This document shows, in pieces, positions 54,645-63,152 of a stretch of DNA of 64,000 bases (the first letter of the stretch is position 1; every line of letters starts with the position of its first letter). A program made the position numbers and the translations under genes. This DNA comes from Pseudomonas extremaustralis. Lineage in GTDB: Bacteria; Pseudomonadota; Gammaproteobacteria; Pseudomonadales; Pseudomonadaceae. The stretch lies in the NCBI RefSeq assembly GCF_900102035.1, contig NZ_LT629689.1, positions 6,110,501 to 6,174,500 of the forward strand. The letters run 5' to 3'. The notes under the pieces were generated by a model. That model searched no databases, was not told the origin of the DNA, and worked only from the letters and a program-made list of their open reading frames with translations.

Positions 54645-56543
54645 CTATTTTTGCGGCGCCACCATCCGCGTCTTAGCCCTGCCGTCCGCGTTGTGCTGGT
54701 AGATCGCTTCCGGCTGGCCCTGTTGGTTGAAAAACACCTGGCCGATGCCTGCCGAGTTCCATAAGCGTTCGCCGGCCTGGGCATGCTCGGGAATGTGCGG
54801 CACCACTTGCATGGTGCGCCGGCGAGTGAAGCCATTGAGGGGCGAGCGGGGCGAGTAGAGCCAGCGGTTGAGGCGGTCGAACCATTCCAGCAGGCGCGGG
54901 GGGAATTCGTTCTTGATGCCGCTGCTGGTGATTTGCCAGATGCGTGGCCCGGCGTTGCGATGGCGGATCAGCACTTCGTAGACGAACGAGTAGTGCACAT
55001 CGCCCGACAGGATCACGTAGTTCCCCGGCGTGCGCGAGTGCCGGAAGATATTGAGGATCACCCGGGCGGCGCCGCGATGGGCCATCCAGTTTTCCGCGTC
55101 CACCAGTAGCGGATAGCCGCACCAACTGAACACCTTCTGCACCGTCTCGATCAGCTTGACGCCAAACACCGGCGCCGGCGAGACGATGATGGCCGAAGGG
55201 TGATCCAGCAGCGCCTGCTGCAGTTCGCACAAGGCTTCCCAGTCCAGCAGGCCAGAGGGTTGCTTGAGGGTGAACTCGTTGCGCCAGCGCCGGGTGCGGG
55301 TGTCGAGCACCACCAGGGCGGGCGTGGTGGGCAGCACGTAATGCCACTGCTGGAATTTCAGTAGCGCCTCGAGCAACTCATCCTGCGCGGATGCCTCCAG
55401 CGCGTTGGCCTGGGCGCCGGTGGTCAGGGACTGGGTCTGGCTCACCAGTTCGCCAAACCCATCCGGCTGGTTCCCCCAGCCCTGGCACAGCAGATAAGCC
55501 AGCAGGGCGTTGCCGATGATGCGTTTGGAGAAGGGATGGCCATAGGCGGTCTGTTCCCATTGGGCGCTGAGGTTCCAGTCGTCGGTGATGTCGTGATCGT
55601 CAAAGATCATCAAGGTCGACAGGTGGGCCAATACCCGCGCAACGCCGGACAGGCCATCGCGAAACCGATCGACCTGCACCTGTTCGCGGGCATAGCGCTG
55701 CCCCTCTTCGGCGCTCAAGACGGGTGCCTGTGGCGTGATCAGCCCCCAGGGCGTGGGCGACCACACCAGCAGGTACATCGCGATGACTTCGGCAAAGGTA
55801 ACCAGGTGATTGTCGGCGGTGCTGCTGGTGAAGATCGGTTTTTTCACGCCGCCGAAAAAGCGCTCGCGCAAAGTCTCGTTGCTGTCCAGCGCCGGCAGCA
55901 GATCGACACGATGGTAGTAGCTGGCGCGGTGCCCGTAGAGGCTGGCGCTGTCGCCCACTACGGCGCCTTCCAGGTGTTCATCGAACAGGCCCAGACGGTC
56001 GATCAGCGCATGGATCGCCCGTAGCATGGGGCCGGCGACATCGTCGGCATACACCTGGTCGCCACTCATCAGCAGCAGGGCCGGGCGTTGCTCGGCGAGA
56101 GGAGCGTCGGCCAACAGGCGGTCGACGCACAGCAGGCCATCGGCGGCAGGGTGGTGCGGTTTGCGGCAGGAACCGTGCACCAATTGATGAATGCGCCGGT
56201 GCAGCACAAAGCTGGGGCGTTGGGCGTTGCCATACAACAGGTGCGGCGCCCACTCGGCAATGGGACTGGCGTCGACCAGCAGGTCATAGTCGATCACCAC
56301 GTCCTGGGGCAGGGCGTCGTCCAGCGGTACGTCGATCAGGTGGATAAACGCCTCGCGGCCTACCGGCACGACCGTGCACTGGCCCTGGTCCAACGCTATC
56401 GCCAGGGACTGTCCGGCGAACCGCAGCTTGAGGGTCAACGTCAGTTCTCGGCTGCCCACCAGCCACAACACCAGGCGCCGGGGTTCCAGGCGGCGTAGCA
56501 GCGGGCCGGCAAGTACGGCGGGCAGTGTGTCGGGGAATGGCAT
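54645..56543 (-). CDS. PhoD-like metallophosphatase
   Basis: A 632-residue protein with a calcineurin-like/PhoD metallophosphatase core: MSGDQVYADDVAGPM, IFDDHDITDDWN and LSGDVHYSF supply the metal ligands. The first ~140 residues are a beta-rich extra domain. No twin-arginine or Sec signal is seen, though classic PhoD is Tat-exported, so this member is probably cytosolic. ATG 56541-56543 (MPFPDTLPAVLAG) was chosen; an in-frame start 12 codons upstream adds no signal. Substrate unknown. Confidence 0.87.
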   Translation of the reverse strand: MPFPDTLPAVLAGPLLRRLEPRRLVLWLVGSRELTLTLKLRFAGQSLAIALDQGQCTVVPVGREAFIHLIDVPLDDALPQDVVIDYDLLVDASPIAEWAPHLLYGNAQRPSFVLHRRIHQLVHGSCRKPHHPAADGLLCVDRLLADAPLAEQRPALLLMSGDQVYADDVAGPMLRAIHALIDRLGLFDEHLEGAVVGDSASLYGHRASYYHRVDLLPALDSNETLRERFFGGVKKPIFTSSTADNHLVTFAEVIAMYLLVWSPTPWGLITPQAPVLSAEEGQRYAREQVQVDRFRDGLSGVARVLAHLSTLMIFDDHDITDDWNLSAQWEQTAYGHPFSKRIIGNALLAYLLCQGWGNQPDGFGELVSQTQSLTTGAQANALEASAQDELLEALLKFQQWHYVLPTTPALVVLDTRTRRWRNEFTLKQPSGLLDWEALCELQQALLDHPSAIIVSPAPVFGVKLIETVQKVFSWCGYPLLVDAENWMAHRGAARVILNIFRHSRTPGNYVILSGDVHYSFVYEVLIRHRNAGPRIWQITSSGIKNEFPPRLLEWFDRLNRWLYSPRSPLNGFTRRRTMQVVPHIPEHAQAGERLWNSAGIGQVFFNQQGQPEAIYQHNADGRAKTRMVAPQK

Positions 56544-56620
56544 GCAGGCAAGGGCTCCGGGCGGGACCAAAGCGAACACTCTAGCGCAATGGGTGTCAGT
56601 GTTTTGTTAAGGCCCCTGAA

Positions 56621-56652
56621 GATGCGAAGGGCCGTGCACAGCCCTTCGCATC
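56621..56652 (-). terminator. Hairpin after the 67-residue gene
   Basis: GATGCGAAGGGC, an 8-nt loop and GCCCTTCGCATC form a perfect 12-bp stem, 5 bp beyond the stop of the minus-strand small gene. There is no strong T-run, so it may stabilise the mRNA end rather than terminate. Confidence 0.55.
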
Positions 56653-56657
56653 ATCGG

Positions 56658-56861
56658 TCAGAGCAGTCGGCCGCCGCCCAGGCTGTCCAGCCCGCCGGTA
56701 TTGCGGTGCCGGTCATTCGCCGCCGGGCCGCCGAACTCGATGGAGGACGGTTGTGCGGGCGTCGGCTCGATGCTGCGTTTCTTGCGGGAATGGGTGGCGT
56801 CATCCTGCTGGATTGCGGCGGATGGAAACGTCACGGGTGTGTGATGGATGGCATTGATCAT
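56658..56861 (-). CDS. Small disordered protein of unknown function
   Basis: A 67-residue protein starting at ATG 56859-56861, preceded by AGAGGAA at good spacing. It is polar and probably disordered: INAIHHTPVTFPSAAIQQ, a basic HSRKKRS patch, Pro/Ser-rich middle, and a Gly-rich end (NTGGLDSLGGGRLL). No signal peptide or membrane helix. I recognise no family. A strong ribosome site, its own hairpin and independence from neighbours support a real gene. Its N-terminus is Ser/Pro/Asn-rich as in some secreted effectors, but that is only compositional. Confidence 0.6.
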   Translation of the reverse strand: MINAIHHTPVTFPSAAIQQDDATHSRKKRSIEPTPAQPSSIEFGGPAANDRHRNTGGLDSLGGGRLL

Positions 56862-57134
56862 GGAAAGATTCCTCTTTGAGTTGTGCGCCTCACGTGAGTG
56901 TGAAGCGCAGCCAAACCTACAAAGGAGCGAGGGCGGCGAGCTATAAACACCTCTGGGCAAATTATGACAAGCGCACGGGATGCGCCGCTCAAGCAGCTTG
57001 GTCACGGCCGTCGGTATAACGGGCAACATCGCGCCGGCCGTGTCTTCCAGCAGCAACGCCGCTCGGTTTGGTGCGCGCCGGATGCGTAATGCGCTGTAGT
57101 AATCCGGTTGCTTGCTGCCCGCATGTCCGGCGCC

Positions 57135-59378
57135 TCAGGTGTGCGACTCCTCCATCACTTTCGGCACCGTAAAGCGGAATTCACTGCCACGCCCCAGCTC
57201 ACTTTCCGCCACGATCCTGCCGCCATGGGCCTGTACGATGCCTTGGGTGATATACAGGCCCAGGCCGCTGCCCGTGGGGTTGTTTTCGGTCTGGGTCCAG
57301 TAGCGATCAAACACGTGGGGCAGTTGCTCCGGGGCAATGCCTTCGCCGGAATCGCGCACCGAAAACACGATCTCCTCGCCGTTGCTCATGGCGCTGATCC
57401 CGATGTTGCCCTGTCGCGGGGTGAACTTGATGGCGTTGCCGATCAGGTTCGACAGCACTTGGAACAAGCGCTCCGGGTCGCCATTGATCTGCAGGCCGGG
57501 TTCGGCGTTGAACGACAAATCGATGCCTTTCTCCAGCGCCAGCGGTGCCAGCAGGGAATACGCTTCCTCGAACATCTGGCTTACATCCAGCGCCACCGGC
57601 TTGACCATGTAGCGTCCGGCTTCGATTTTCGAGGTGTCGAGCAAGTCTTCCAGCAGCACGTTCATGCGCGCGGCCGCCTGTTGCATGGTGTCGATGGCCG
57701 AGGAAATGCGCCGCGAGGTGTGTGGGCCGTCGGAACTGAAGGCTTTTTGCATCATGCCGCACAGCATGGAAATCACGGTCATCGGGTTGCGCAGGTCGTG
57801 GGACACCACCGCCACCAGCTCATCGCGCGCGCGCATGGCTTGTTGCTCGCGCAGTACCTGGCGGGCCAGGTCGTTTTCCAGGGCCGAGCGGCGCAGGTCG
57901 TTGGCGGCGAAGCGGTCGCCGTGGCTCCACTGGGTCGAGATGCCGGCCATTTCCACTTTCCAGATTTCAAACGACGTGCGTGGGCGCAGACGCAGGCCGG
58001 CGTCGGAGCTTTCCAGGGCCAAGGGCTTTTTCGGGTCGCCGCTCCAGTGGATGTTCTCTTTCGCTTCCGGGCGGAACCACAGCACGCCGTTATCCACAGG
58101 CTTTGGCAGGCTCATGGCCAGGACGCCGCTGGCCACCCGCTGAAACTCGGCGCCCGGCGGATAGACCGATGCCAGGTTATGGCTGGAAAACACCGGCTCG
58201 CCGCTGTCTTGCAGCCACTTGTGCAGGGCGCGGATCTGCGCCGGCTCCGGGCAGTTGCCGTAGCGGTGCAGCTGTTTGTCTTCGATGATCGCCACGCCGC
58301 CGGACACGGTCAGGTCCATCAGCAATCGCGGCTGTTGGGCCAGGCCATCGAACACACTGTGCTCCGAGGCCTTCATCGCCTGGTCGAGCTGCGCCAGGGT
58401 TTCGAGTTTTTCTTCGCGCTGACGGCTCAGGTCCAGGGCTTCCATGGCGCTGATCTGCAATGACAGCACCTGGCCGATGGTCTGGCAGGCGACGCGCAGG
58501 TCATGGGGCACCATCAGTGGCTCGCGGTTGCCGCAACTGATCAGGCCCCACAACTTGTCGCCCTTCATCAGCGAAATGCTCATGGACGACAGCACGCCCA
58601 TGTTTTGCATGTACTGGCAGTGAACCGGCGACACGCTGCGCAGGGTGGAAAAGCTCAGGTCCAGGGGCTGGCCGGTGTCCGGGCGCAGTTTGGGTACAAG
58701 CGGCACTGGCTCGTAGGCGGCGTTGGGTATGATGCGCAGCCAGTTGGTGCGATACAACTCGCGGGCCTGCTCAGGGATGTCGGACGCGGGGAAGAACAAG
58801 CCGTTGAACCGTTCCATCGACGGCGCCGACGCTTCGGCAATCACCTGGCCGTGGCCTTCCTCTTCGAAGCGATAGATCAGCACCCGGTCGTAGCCGGTCA
58901 TGGCCTGGATTTCCGTCACGCTGATTTCGTACAGCGCTTGCAGAGTCTTCGCTGCCTGCAGGCGTTGCAGCATTTTGCCCAGGTCACTGGTGCGCCCCTT
59001 CAGCACTCGGGGCCGGAAGTCTTTGAGGCGCGGCTCGAATTCCAGCACCAACACCTGTTGATGGCGATGCAGCAGGCCTTCGAAATCCCGGCCGTTAAGG
59101 GTGACGTGCAGGGGCGCTGCCTCGGAAAACGTATCGCCCTCGGCTATCGCGTGCACGACCTCGGCGTGTTCGACGCCGATCAGCGTGTGCAGCGGCTGGC
59201 CCAGCAGCGACTCGGCGGTGTTGTTGAACAAGGCGGCGACATTGGCGCTGACCTGGAGGATATGCAGGTCCGGTTCCGACAAGGTCAGCAGCACGCCGTG
59301 GGGCTGGATCGCGCCGGGAAAGCGAATCGGTTCGTCGGCACAGTTGGCAAGCAGCTCTTCAAAATCTTCGGGTTTCAT
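57135..59378 (-). CDS. bphP: Bacteriophytochrome histidine kinase BphP
   Basis: A 747-residue red/far-red photoreceptor with PAS-GAF-PHY-histidine kinase layout. Biliverdin attaches to Cys13 (NCADEPIRFPGAIQPHG). The GAF domain has the PASDIP motif (FFPASDIPEQARELY). The PHY tongue region and a coiled linker follow. The kinase has H-box His527 (VVSHDLRNP), the N-box GNAIKFTP and GSGLGLYI. AGGAGGT precedes ATG 59376-59378. It overlaps bphO by 4 bp, so chromophore enzyme and receptor are made together. A single-domain response regulator lies upstream. Confidence 0.96.
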   Translation of the reverse strand: MKPEDFEELLANCADEPIRFPGAIQPHGVLLTLSEPDLHILQVSANVAALFNNTAESLLGQPLHTLIGVEHAEVVHAIAEGDTFSEAAPLHVTLNGRDFEGLLHRHQQVLVLEFEPRLKDFRPRVLKGRTSDLGKMLQRLQAAKTLQALYEISVTEIQAMTGYDRVLIYRFEEEGHGQVIAEASAPSMERFNGLFFPASDIPEQARELYRTNWLRIIPNAAYEPVPLVPKLRPDTGQPLDLSFSTLRSVSPVHCQYMQNMGVLSSMSISLMKGDKLWGLISCGNREPLMVPHDLRVACQTIGQVLSLQISAMEALDLSRQREEKLETLAQLDQAMKASEHSVFDGLAQQPRLLMDLTVSGGVAIIEDKQLHRYGNCPEPAQIRALHKWLQDSGEPVFSSHNLASVYPPGAEFQRVASGVLAMSLPKPVDNGVLWFRPEAKENIHWSGDPKKPLALESSDAGLRLRPRTSFEIWKVEMAGISTQWSHGDRFAANDLRRSALENDLARQVLREQQAMRARDELVAVVSHDLRNPMTVISMLCGMMQKAFSSDGPHTSRRISSAIDTMQQAAARMNVLLEDLLDTSKIEAGRYMVKPVALDVSQMFEEAYSLLAPLALEKGIDLSFNAEPGLQINGDPERLFQVLSNLIGNAIKFTPRQGNIGISAMSNGEEIVFSVRDSGEGIAPEQLPHVFDRYWTQTENNPTGSGLGLYITQGIVQAHGGRIVAESELGRGSEFRFTVPKVMEESHT

Positions 59379-59989
59379 AGCAGTACCTCCTGGCTGTCGA
59401 GCCATTGCTCAAAGCCGCTGAATGTCGAACGGGCAGCGATCACCGCGTGCTGTGTGGCGCTGGCGTCCAGCGGCTGGCTGTTCAGATAGTCGAGAAAGTC
59501 TTTCCAGCGCCGCCCGGTCTCGGCCCCGTACACATTGAGAAACGCCCCGCCGTTGTCGGCGTGCAGATTCAGGCGCAGGGACATTTCCCGCCGCAATACC
59601 TGGCCGCCCAGGGTCGCGCCTTCCAGCACATACAGGGCGCCGAGGCACGCGGCAGGAGTGTCGAACGCGGGCAGATGGTCACAGCGCGGCAAGGCGTCGA
59701 TGGCAGCATCGTTCAGGCCGAGGGCGTGAAGATCACGCACCAGCGTGGGCGTTTTCGTACGCAAGGCCTGGTCGAAGCCTTCAGGAATGAAGCCGCAGCC
59801 GTACAGCGCTGTTTCCATCGGACGATAAAAACCGTAATAGGCCTGGAGCAGCTGCCGGTAGCCATCGGCATCGAGATGTTCGGAGAAAAACGGCAGGCGT
59901 TTTTCGAGCGCCACATGCAGCAGACCCGTGCCGGTGCGCAGCGCTTCAAGCAAGGAGGGCGCACTGACGTCATGGGCCTGTGAATGCAT
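59375..59989 (-). CDS. bphO: Haem oxygenase BphO
   Basis: A 204-residue haem oxygenase that opens haem to biliverdin, the BphP chromophore. Proximal His25 lies in TGTGLLHVALEKRLPFF. The distal helix is ALYVLEGATLGGQVL. The gene overlaps bphP by 4 bp. A perfect 20-bp palindrome stands ~67 bp upstream of the start. No signal peptide. Confidence 0.94.
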   Translation of the reverse strand: MHSQAHDVSAPSLLEALRTGTGLLHVALEKRLPFFSEHLDADGYRQLLQAYYGFYRPMETALYGCGFIPEGFDQALRTKTPTLVRDLHALGLNDAAIDALPRCDHLPAFDTPAACLGALYVLEGATLGGQVLRREMSLRLNLHADNGGAFLNVYGAETGRRWKDFLDYLNSQPLDASATQHAVIAARSTFSGFEQWLDSQEVLL

Positions 59990-60055
59990 TCAATAAGCTC
60001 GAACTGTGGGCCTCTCGGCCATGAATGACGCGTGAAAAAGGGCGGCGCTTCTATA

Positions 60056-60075
60056 CAACTGATGGGCATCAGTTG
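60056..60075. promoter_or_regulatory. Perfect 20-bp palindrome upstream of bphO
   Basis: CAACTGATG-GG-CATCAGTTG, a 9-2-9 dyad with all 18 arm positions matching except the GG centre. It sits in the 187-bp gap between bphO and the response-regulator stop, at operator distance from bphO. The binding protein is unknown. Confidence 0.55.
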
Positions 60076-60176
60076 AACGCACACCACGAATATGCTGACC
60101 AATGGATCAGAAATTTCCTTTATATGCATCGGTAATGACTGCACAGACGGCACTGAAGTTCGCTGAACGTGCGCTA

Positions 60177-60557
60177 TCAATTCATCACGGAATCCGACTC
60201 TGTCAGCGCCGTTTGCACGCACTCCAGCAGAAGCTCCGTGCTCCACGGCTTGGGCAGGAACCGCACCGAGCCGCCCAGCTCGGCCGCCATCAGGGTATTG
60301 CCGGAGGTCAGCAACACGGGCACCGATGGCCAGCGGTGCGCCACCACCCGGCTCAAGTCATAACCGTTGAGCAATCCCGGCATCTGGATATCGCTGACAA
60401 TCAGGTCCACCGGATCGTCCGCGCGCTCCAGGTAAATCATGCCTTCATCCGCCGAAGGAAAAGACGTCACGATCGCGCCGAATTCCTCCAGTACATCCAC
60501 CATCAACGATCGAATGATCTCGTCGTCTTCCAATACCAAAATCGATGGCTGAGCCAT
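60177..60557 (-). CDS. Single-domain response regulator, probable BphP partner
   Basis: A 126-residue receiver domain with no output domain. Acidic pocket residues Glu10-Asp11-Asp12, phosphorylatable Asp56 (LIVSDIQMP), the Ser/Thr switch in LLTSGNT, and Lys in FLPKPW. It lies upstream of bphO-bphP on the same strand, so it is the natural phosphoacceptor of BphP. A GTAAGGA ribosome site precedes the start; an inverted repeat ACTCCACC/GGTGGAGT (60565-60595) could fold near it. Confidence 0.88.
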   Translation of the reverse strand: MAQPSILVLEDDEIIRSLMVDVLEEFGAIVTSFPSADEGMIYLERADDPVDLIVSDIQMPGLLNGYDLSRVVAHRWPSVPVLLTSGNTLMAAELGGSVRFLPKPWSTELLLECVQTALTESDSVMN

Positions 60558-60727
60558 GATCCTTACTCCACCATCAGGGGTCAGTAAGGTGGAGTGGAGT
60601 GGGCCTGATTAGGTTCGATCGGATATGTCCTGAGCGATGGGTGGTCGTTCTAGAGCGGTTGCCTGGCGCAGCATGGTGGCGCTGATGCAGGCATAATCGG
60701 CCACCGTTGCCCGATGTGGAGTCGCTC

Positions 60728-61102
60728 ATGAAGTACGCCTTGCTCACCTTTGCCTTGATGCTCAACCTGGGTTCGGCCCACGCGGCCGGCGATGCCGAGG
60801 CGGGTGGCAAACTCTTCGCCAAGACCTGCGGCGGTTGTCACAGCATCGGTGAAGGCGCGCGTGGCGGCTTTGGTCCGGAACTCAACGGCATCATCGGTCG
60901 ACCCGCAGGCACCACCGCCGACTACCAGTATTCCGATGCGATGAAAAACTCCGGCGTGGTCTGGACCCGGGACAAACTCGCCGCTTATATCGAAGCGCCG
61001 AAGAAAGTGGTGAGTGGCACGCGGATGATCTTCTGGGGCATCAGCGACCCGGAGAAGATTGACAATATCCTGGCGTACCTTGAGACGTTCCAGCCCAAGT
61101 GA
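60728..61102 (+). CDS. Class I c-type cytochrome
   Basis: A 124-residue exported monohaem cytochrome c. Signal peptide 1-20 (ending AHAA). Haem motif CGGCH at residues 34-38. Axial Met probably in VSGTRMIFWG. The fold (FGPELNGIIGRPAGTTADYQYSDAMK) is like mitochondrial-type cytochrome c2/c550. ATG 60728 follows GGAG. Likely periplasmic electron carrier; partners not in the neighbourhood. Confidence 0.92.
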   Translation: MKYALLTFALMLNLGSAHAAGDAEAGGKLFAKTCGGCHSIGEGARGGFGPELNGIIGRPAGTTADYQYSDAMKNSGVVWTRDKLAAYIEAPKKVVSGTRMIFWGISDPEKIDNILAYLETFQPK

Positions 61103-61230
61103 GCACTCCTGCACATACCGCGGAGAGTGGTCGGCTTTTGACTGCATATGGATACGCTTGCGTTGTGGAACATTCCGTTTAATCTTGGCGCCAGTCGTTA
61201 CCCCCCAACCTCCCGATAAGGACATCCCCC

Positions 61231-61803
61231 GTGAAGCGAATCGCGCTGCTTTCCTTCGCCCTGGCCCTCTGCGCCTGCCAATCCAACCAACGCGACTCTT
61301 CCCCCAGCCTGCTCAAGGACGGCGTCCAACTGCGCCAGAAAACCGTAGCCGTGGACGCCGAACACGCCAAAGTGGTGATGAAAGCCTACGGCGGCACCGC
61401 GCCCGTGGAGTTTTCGATACGCCGCGAAGGCGACGCCGACCAGCGCATGGAAACCCTGGGCACCGTGATGGATACCGGCGAAGGCCGCGTTTTCAACTGG
61501 ATCGCCAAACTCAACCAGACGGTCGCCAGTGCAGGCTTCAAGCGGTTTCCCCAATTGGAAATCCAGGCCGATCCGGGCAAGAAACTCACCGTGGCCAGCT
61601 CGGCGAGCGACCGCAGCAACGGCGGTTATTACAGCTGCGGGCCGGTGATGAGCACGTTCAGCCCGGAAAAGGCGAAGGTGTACCTGGTGGAGTTCCAGTT
61701 CAAGCTCAACCCTGCGGCGTGTGTGCAACAGGTGTTTGATATTACCGACCCGGCGAATCGGGTGTTGATTGGTGGGCAGGGGGGCGAGGCGAAGGCGGGC
61801 TGA
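61231..61803 (+). CDS. Putative lipoprotein of unknown function
   Basis: A 190-residue protein with a lipoprotein signal (MKRIALLSFALALCAC; lipidated Cys16, lipobox LCAC). The mature part has no recognised domain; conserved-looking Cys pair GYYSCGPV and PAACVQQ could form a disulfide. GTG 61231 is the start because AAGGA at the right distance precedes it. It is 128 bp after the cytochrome gene. Confidence 0.75.
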   Translation: MKRIALLSFALALCACQSNQRDSSPSLLKDGVQLRQKTVAVDAEHAKVVMKAYGGTAPVEFSIRREGDADQRMETLGTVMDTGEGRVFNWIAKLNQTVASAGFKRFPQLEIQADPGKKLTVASSASDRSNGGYYSCGPVMSTFSPEKAKVYLVEFQFKLNPAACVQQVFDITDPANRVLIGGQGGEAKAG

Positions 61804-61995
61804 TCGGGCCGCCAGCAAACCATCGGCCACTGAACCAAGAGCAGCAGTGGCTTACTCCAGCGCTGCCTTACGCAACGCCAACTGTCCCAGCCGGCAGGCA
61901 AGGGGCAGCCGCTGATTTTGCGTAGGGCAACCTGGCCGTATTTCTTGATCGGTTCCGAAGTGACGTAGCTGGTGAAGTCGATCCGTGACGCTCCA

Positions 61996-62025
61996 TTTCG
62001 AATATTTCGTTTTTCGTTTGTTTCG
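61996..62025 (+). promoter_or_regulatory. TTTCG tandem repeats before the toxin-antitoxin pair
   Basis: TTTCG at 61996, 62005, 62012 and 62021, spaced 9, 7 and 9 bp, about 45 bp upstream of the antitoxin start. Short phased direct repeats suit cooperative antitoxin binding. The flanking 61804-61995 shows no gene I can support. Confidence 0.5.
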
Positions 62026-62070
62026 TTTAGGCTTGATTTCAACCGAATGACGTAACACTGGAGCTGCATC

Positions 62071-62541
62071 ATGGTCACTCATCATCTCCCTAAAACGATT
62101 CCCCCACTCGAAACCGAAGTCGAAGCCGCCGTGCAGGGCCAACGAGAACTGGCCTCGCTGTTATCGACCAAATTTGAAACCCAGCGCATCGACATCTTCG
62201 ACAAAGAAGACAAACCCCACACACTCGTACTCCCCACCTCGGCACTGCGTCTGCTGGTCGATATCTTGGGAGAGTTGGCGATCGGTAATGCTGTGAAGGT
62301 CGTACCGGTGCACGCTGAATTGACCACCCAAGAGGCCGCGGACCTGCTTAACGTTTCGCGCCCGCATTTGGTCAAGATGCTGGAGGAGGGCGGCCTTCCT
62401 TTTACAAAGACGGGGCGGCATCGGCGTATTCGCTTTTCGGACTTGATGGCGTTCAAGCAGCGGCGTGAAGAAGAAAGCCAAGCGGCGATGGAGGCATTGG
62501 CCAGGCAGGCTCAGGAGTTGGGAATGGGGTATGACGGATGA
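62071..62541 (+). CDS. HTH antitoxin of a PIN toxin-antitoxin system
   Basis: A 156-residue protein. Residues ~88-132 are an excisionase/MerR-like helix-turn-helix (LTTQEAADLLNVSRPHLVKML, then TGRHRRIRFSDLMAFK). The N-terminal ~85 residues are helical. GGAG precedes ATG 62071. The stop overlaps the PIN gene start (ATGA at 62538-62541), so the two are translationally coupled. DNA-binding antitoxins of this form usually repress their own promoter, here with the TTTCG repeats. Confidence 0.85.
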   Translation: MVTHHLPKTIPPLETEVEAAVQGQRELASLLSTKFETQRIDIFDKEDKPHTLVLPTSALRLLVDILGELAIGNAVKVVPVHAELTTQEAADLLNVSRPHLVKMLEEGGLPFTKTGRHRRIRFSDLMAFKQRREEESQAAMEALARQAQELGMGYDG

Positions 62542-63113
62542 GGTGTTCGCCTTTTACGGCTGTGTACGATGCTTGTGTGCTTTACCCCGCAGCACTCCGG
62601 GATTTGTTGATGTGGCTTGGATTGTCGGGGCTGTACCGAGCACGCTGGACCAGCCAGATACATGAAGAGTGGAAGCGTAATGTCCTCAAGAATCGGCCTG
62701 ACCTTACCCTGAAGCAGGTGGATTGCACGTCGGCGTTGATGGACAAGGCCATACCGGATGCGCTGGTGACGGGTTATGAGGACCTGTGTTCGAGTTTGGA
62801 TTTGCCTGACCCTGATGATCGTCATGTGCTGGCGGCGGCGATTCGGAGCAAAGCAGAAGTTATCGTGACTTTTAATTTGAAGGACTTTCCGGCGCATATC
62901 TTGGCGGCGTATGACATTGAGCCGATGCATCCAGATGACTTTATTTCGGACCTGTGGGATCTGGATCAGGCAGCGGTGTTGGCGGCAGTGCAGAAGCAAA
63001 GACGTTCATTGGTGCGGCCACCAATGGAAGTCGGTGCTTACCTTGATATGTTGATGCGGCAGGGGCTGTTGCAGACGAGTAAGGCGCTGGGGCCTTATGA
63101 GGTGATGTTGTAG
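62538..63113 (+). CDS. PIN-domain toxin
   Basis: A 191-residue PIN-domain (PIN_3-like) nuclease. Acidic residues of the metal site: Asp11 (VYDACVLYP), Glu in IHEEWKRN, Asp in LPDPDDRHVLAAAI and Asp in FNLKDFP. The C-terminal ~60 residues extend past the PIN core. PIN toxins (VapC type) cleave tRNA or rRNA; target unknown here. It is AT-richer than neighbouring genes and overlaps its antitoxin by 4 bp, suggesting an acquired module. Confidence 0.88.
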   Translation: MRCSPFTAVYDACVLYPAALRDLLMWLGLSGLYRARWTSQIHEEWKRNVLKNRPDLTLKQVDCTSALMDKAIPDALVTGYEDLCSSLDLPDPDDRHVLAAAIRSKAEVIVTFNLKDFPAHILAAYDIEPMHPDDFISDLWDLDQAAVLAAVQKQRRSLVRPPMEVGAYLDMLMRQGLLQTSKALGPYEVML

Positions 63114-63152
63114 CGCTCGTCTGCACATCAAGCTGAATCCTCTTGGTCTGGG

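Noticed and set aside
61629..62078. Minus-strand frame containing RIDFTSYVTSEPIKKYGQ
   Set aside because: A short stretch looks protein-like, but no start, ribosome site or family supports it, and it overlaps the lipoprotein gene end. I could not support a gene or remnant call.
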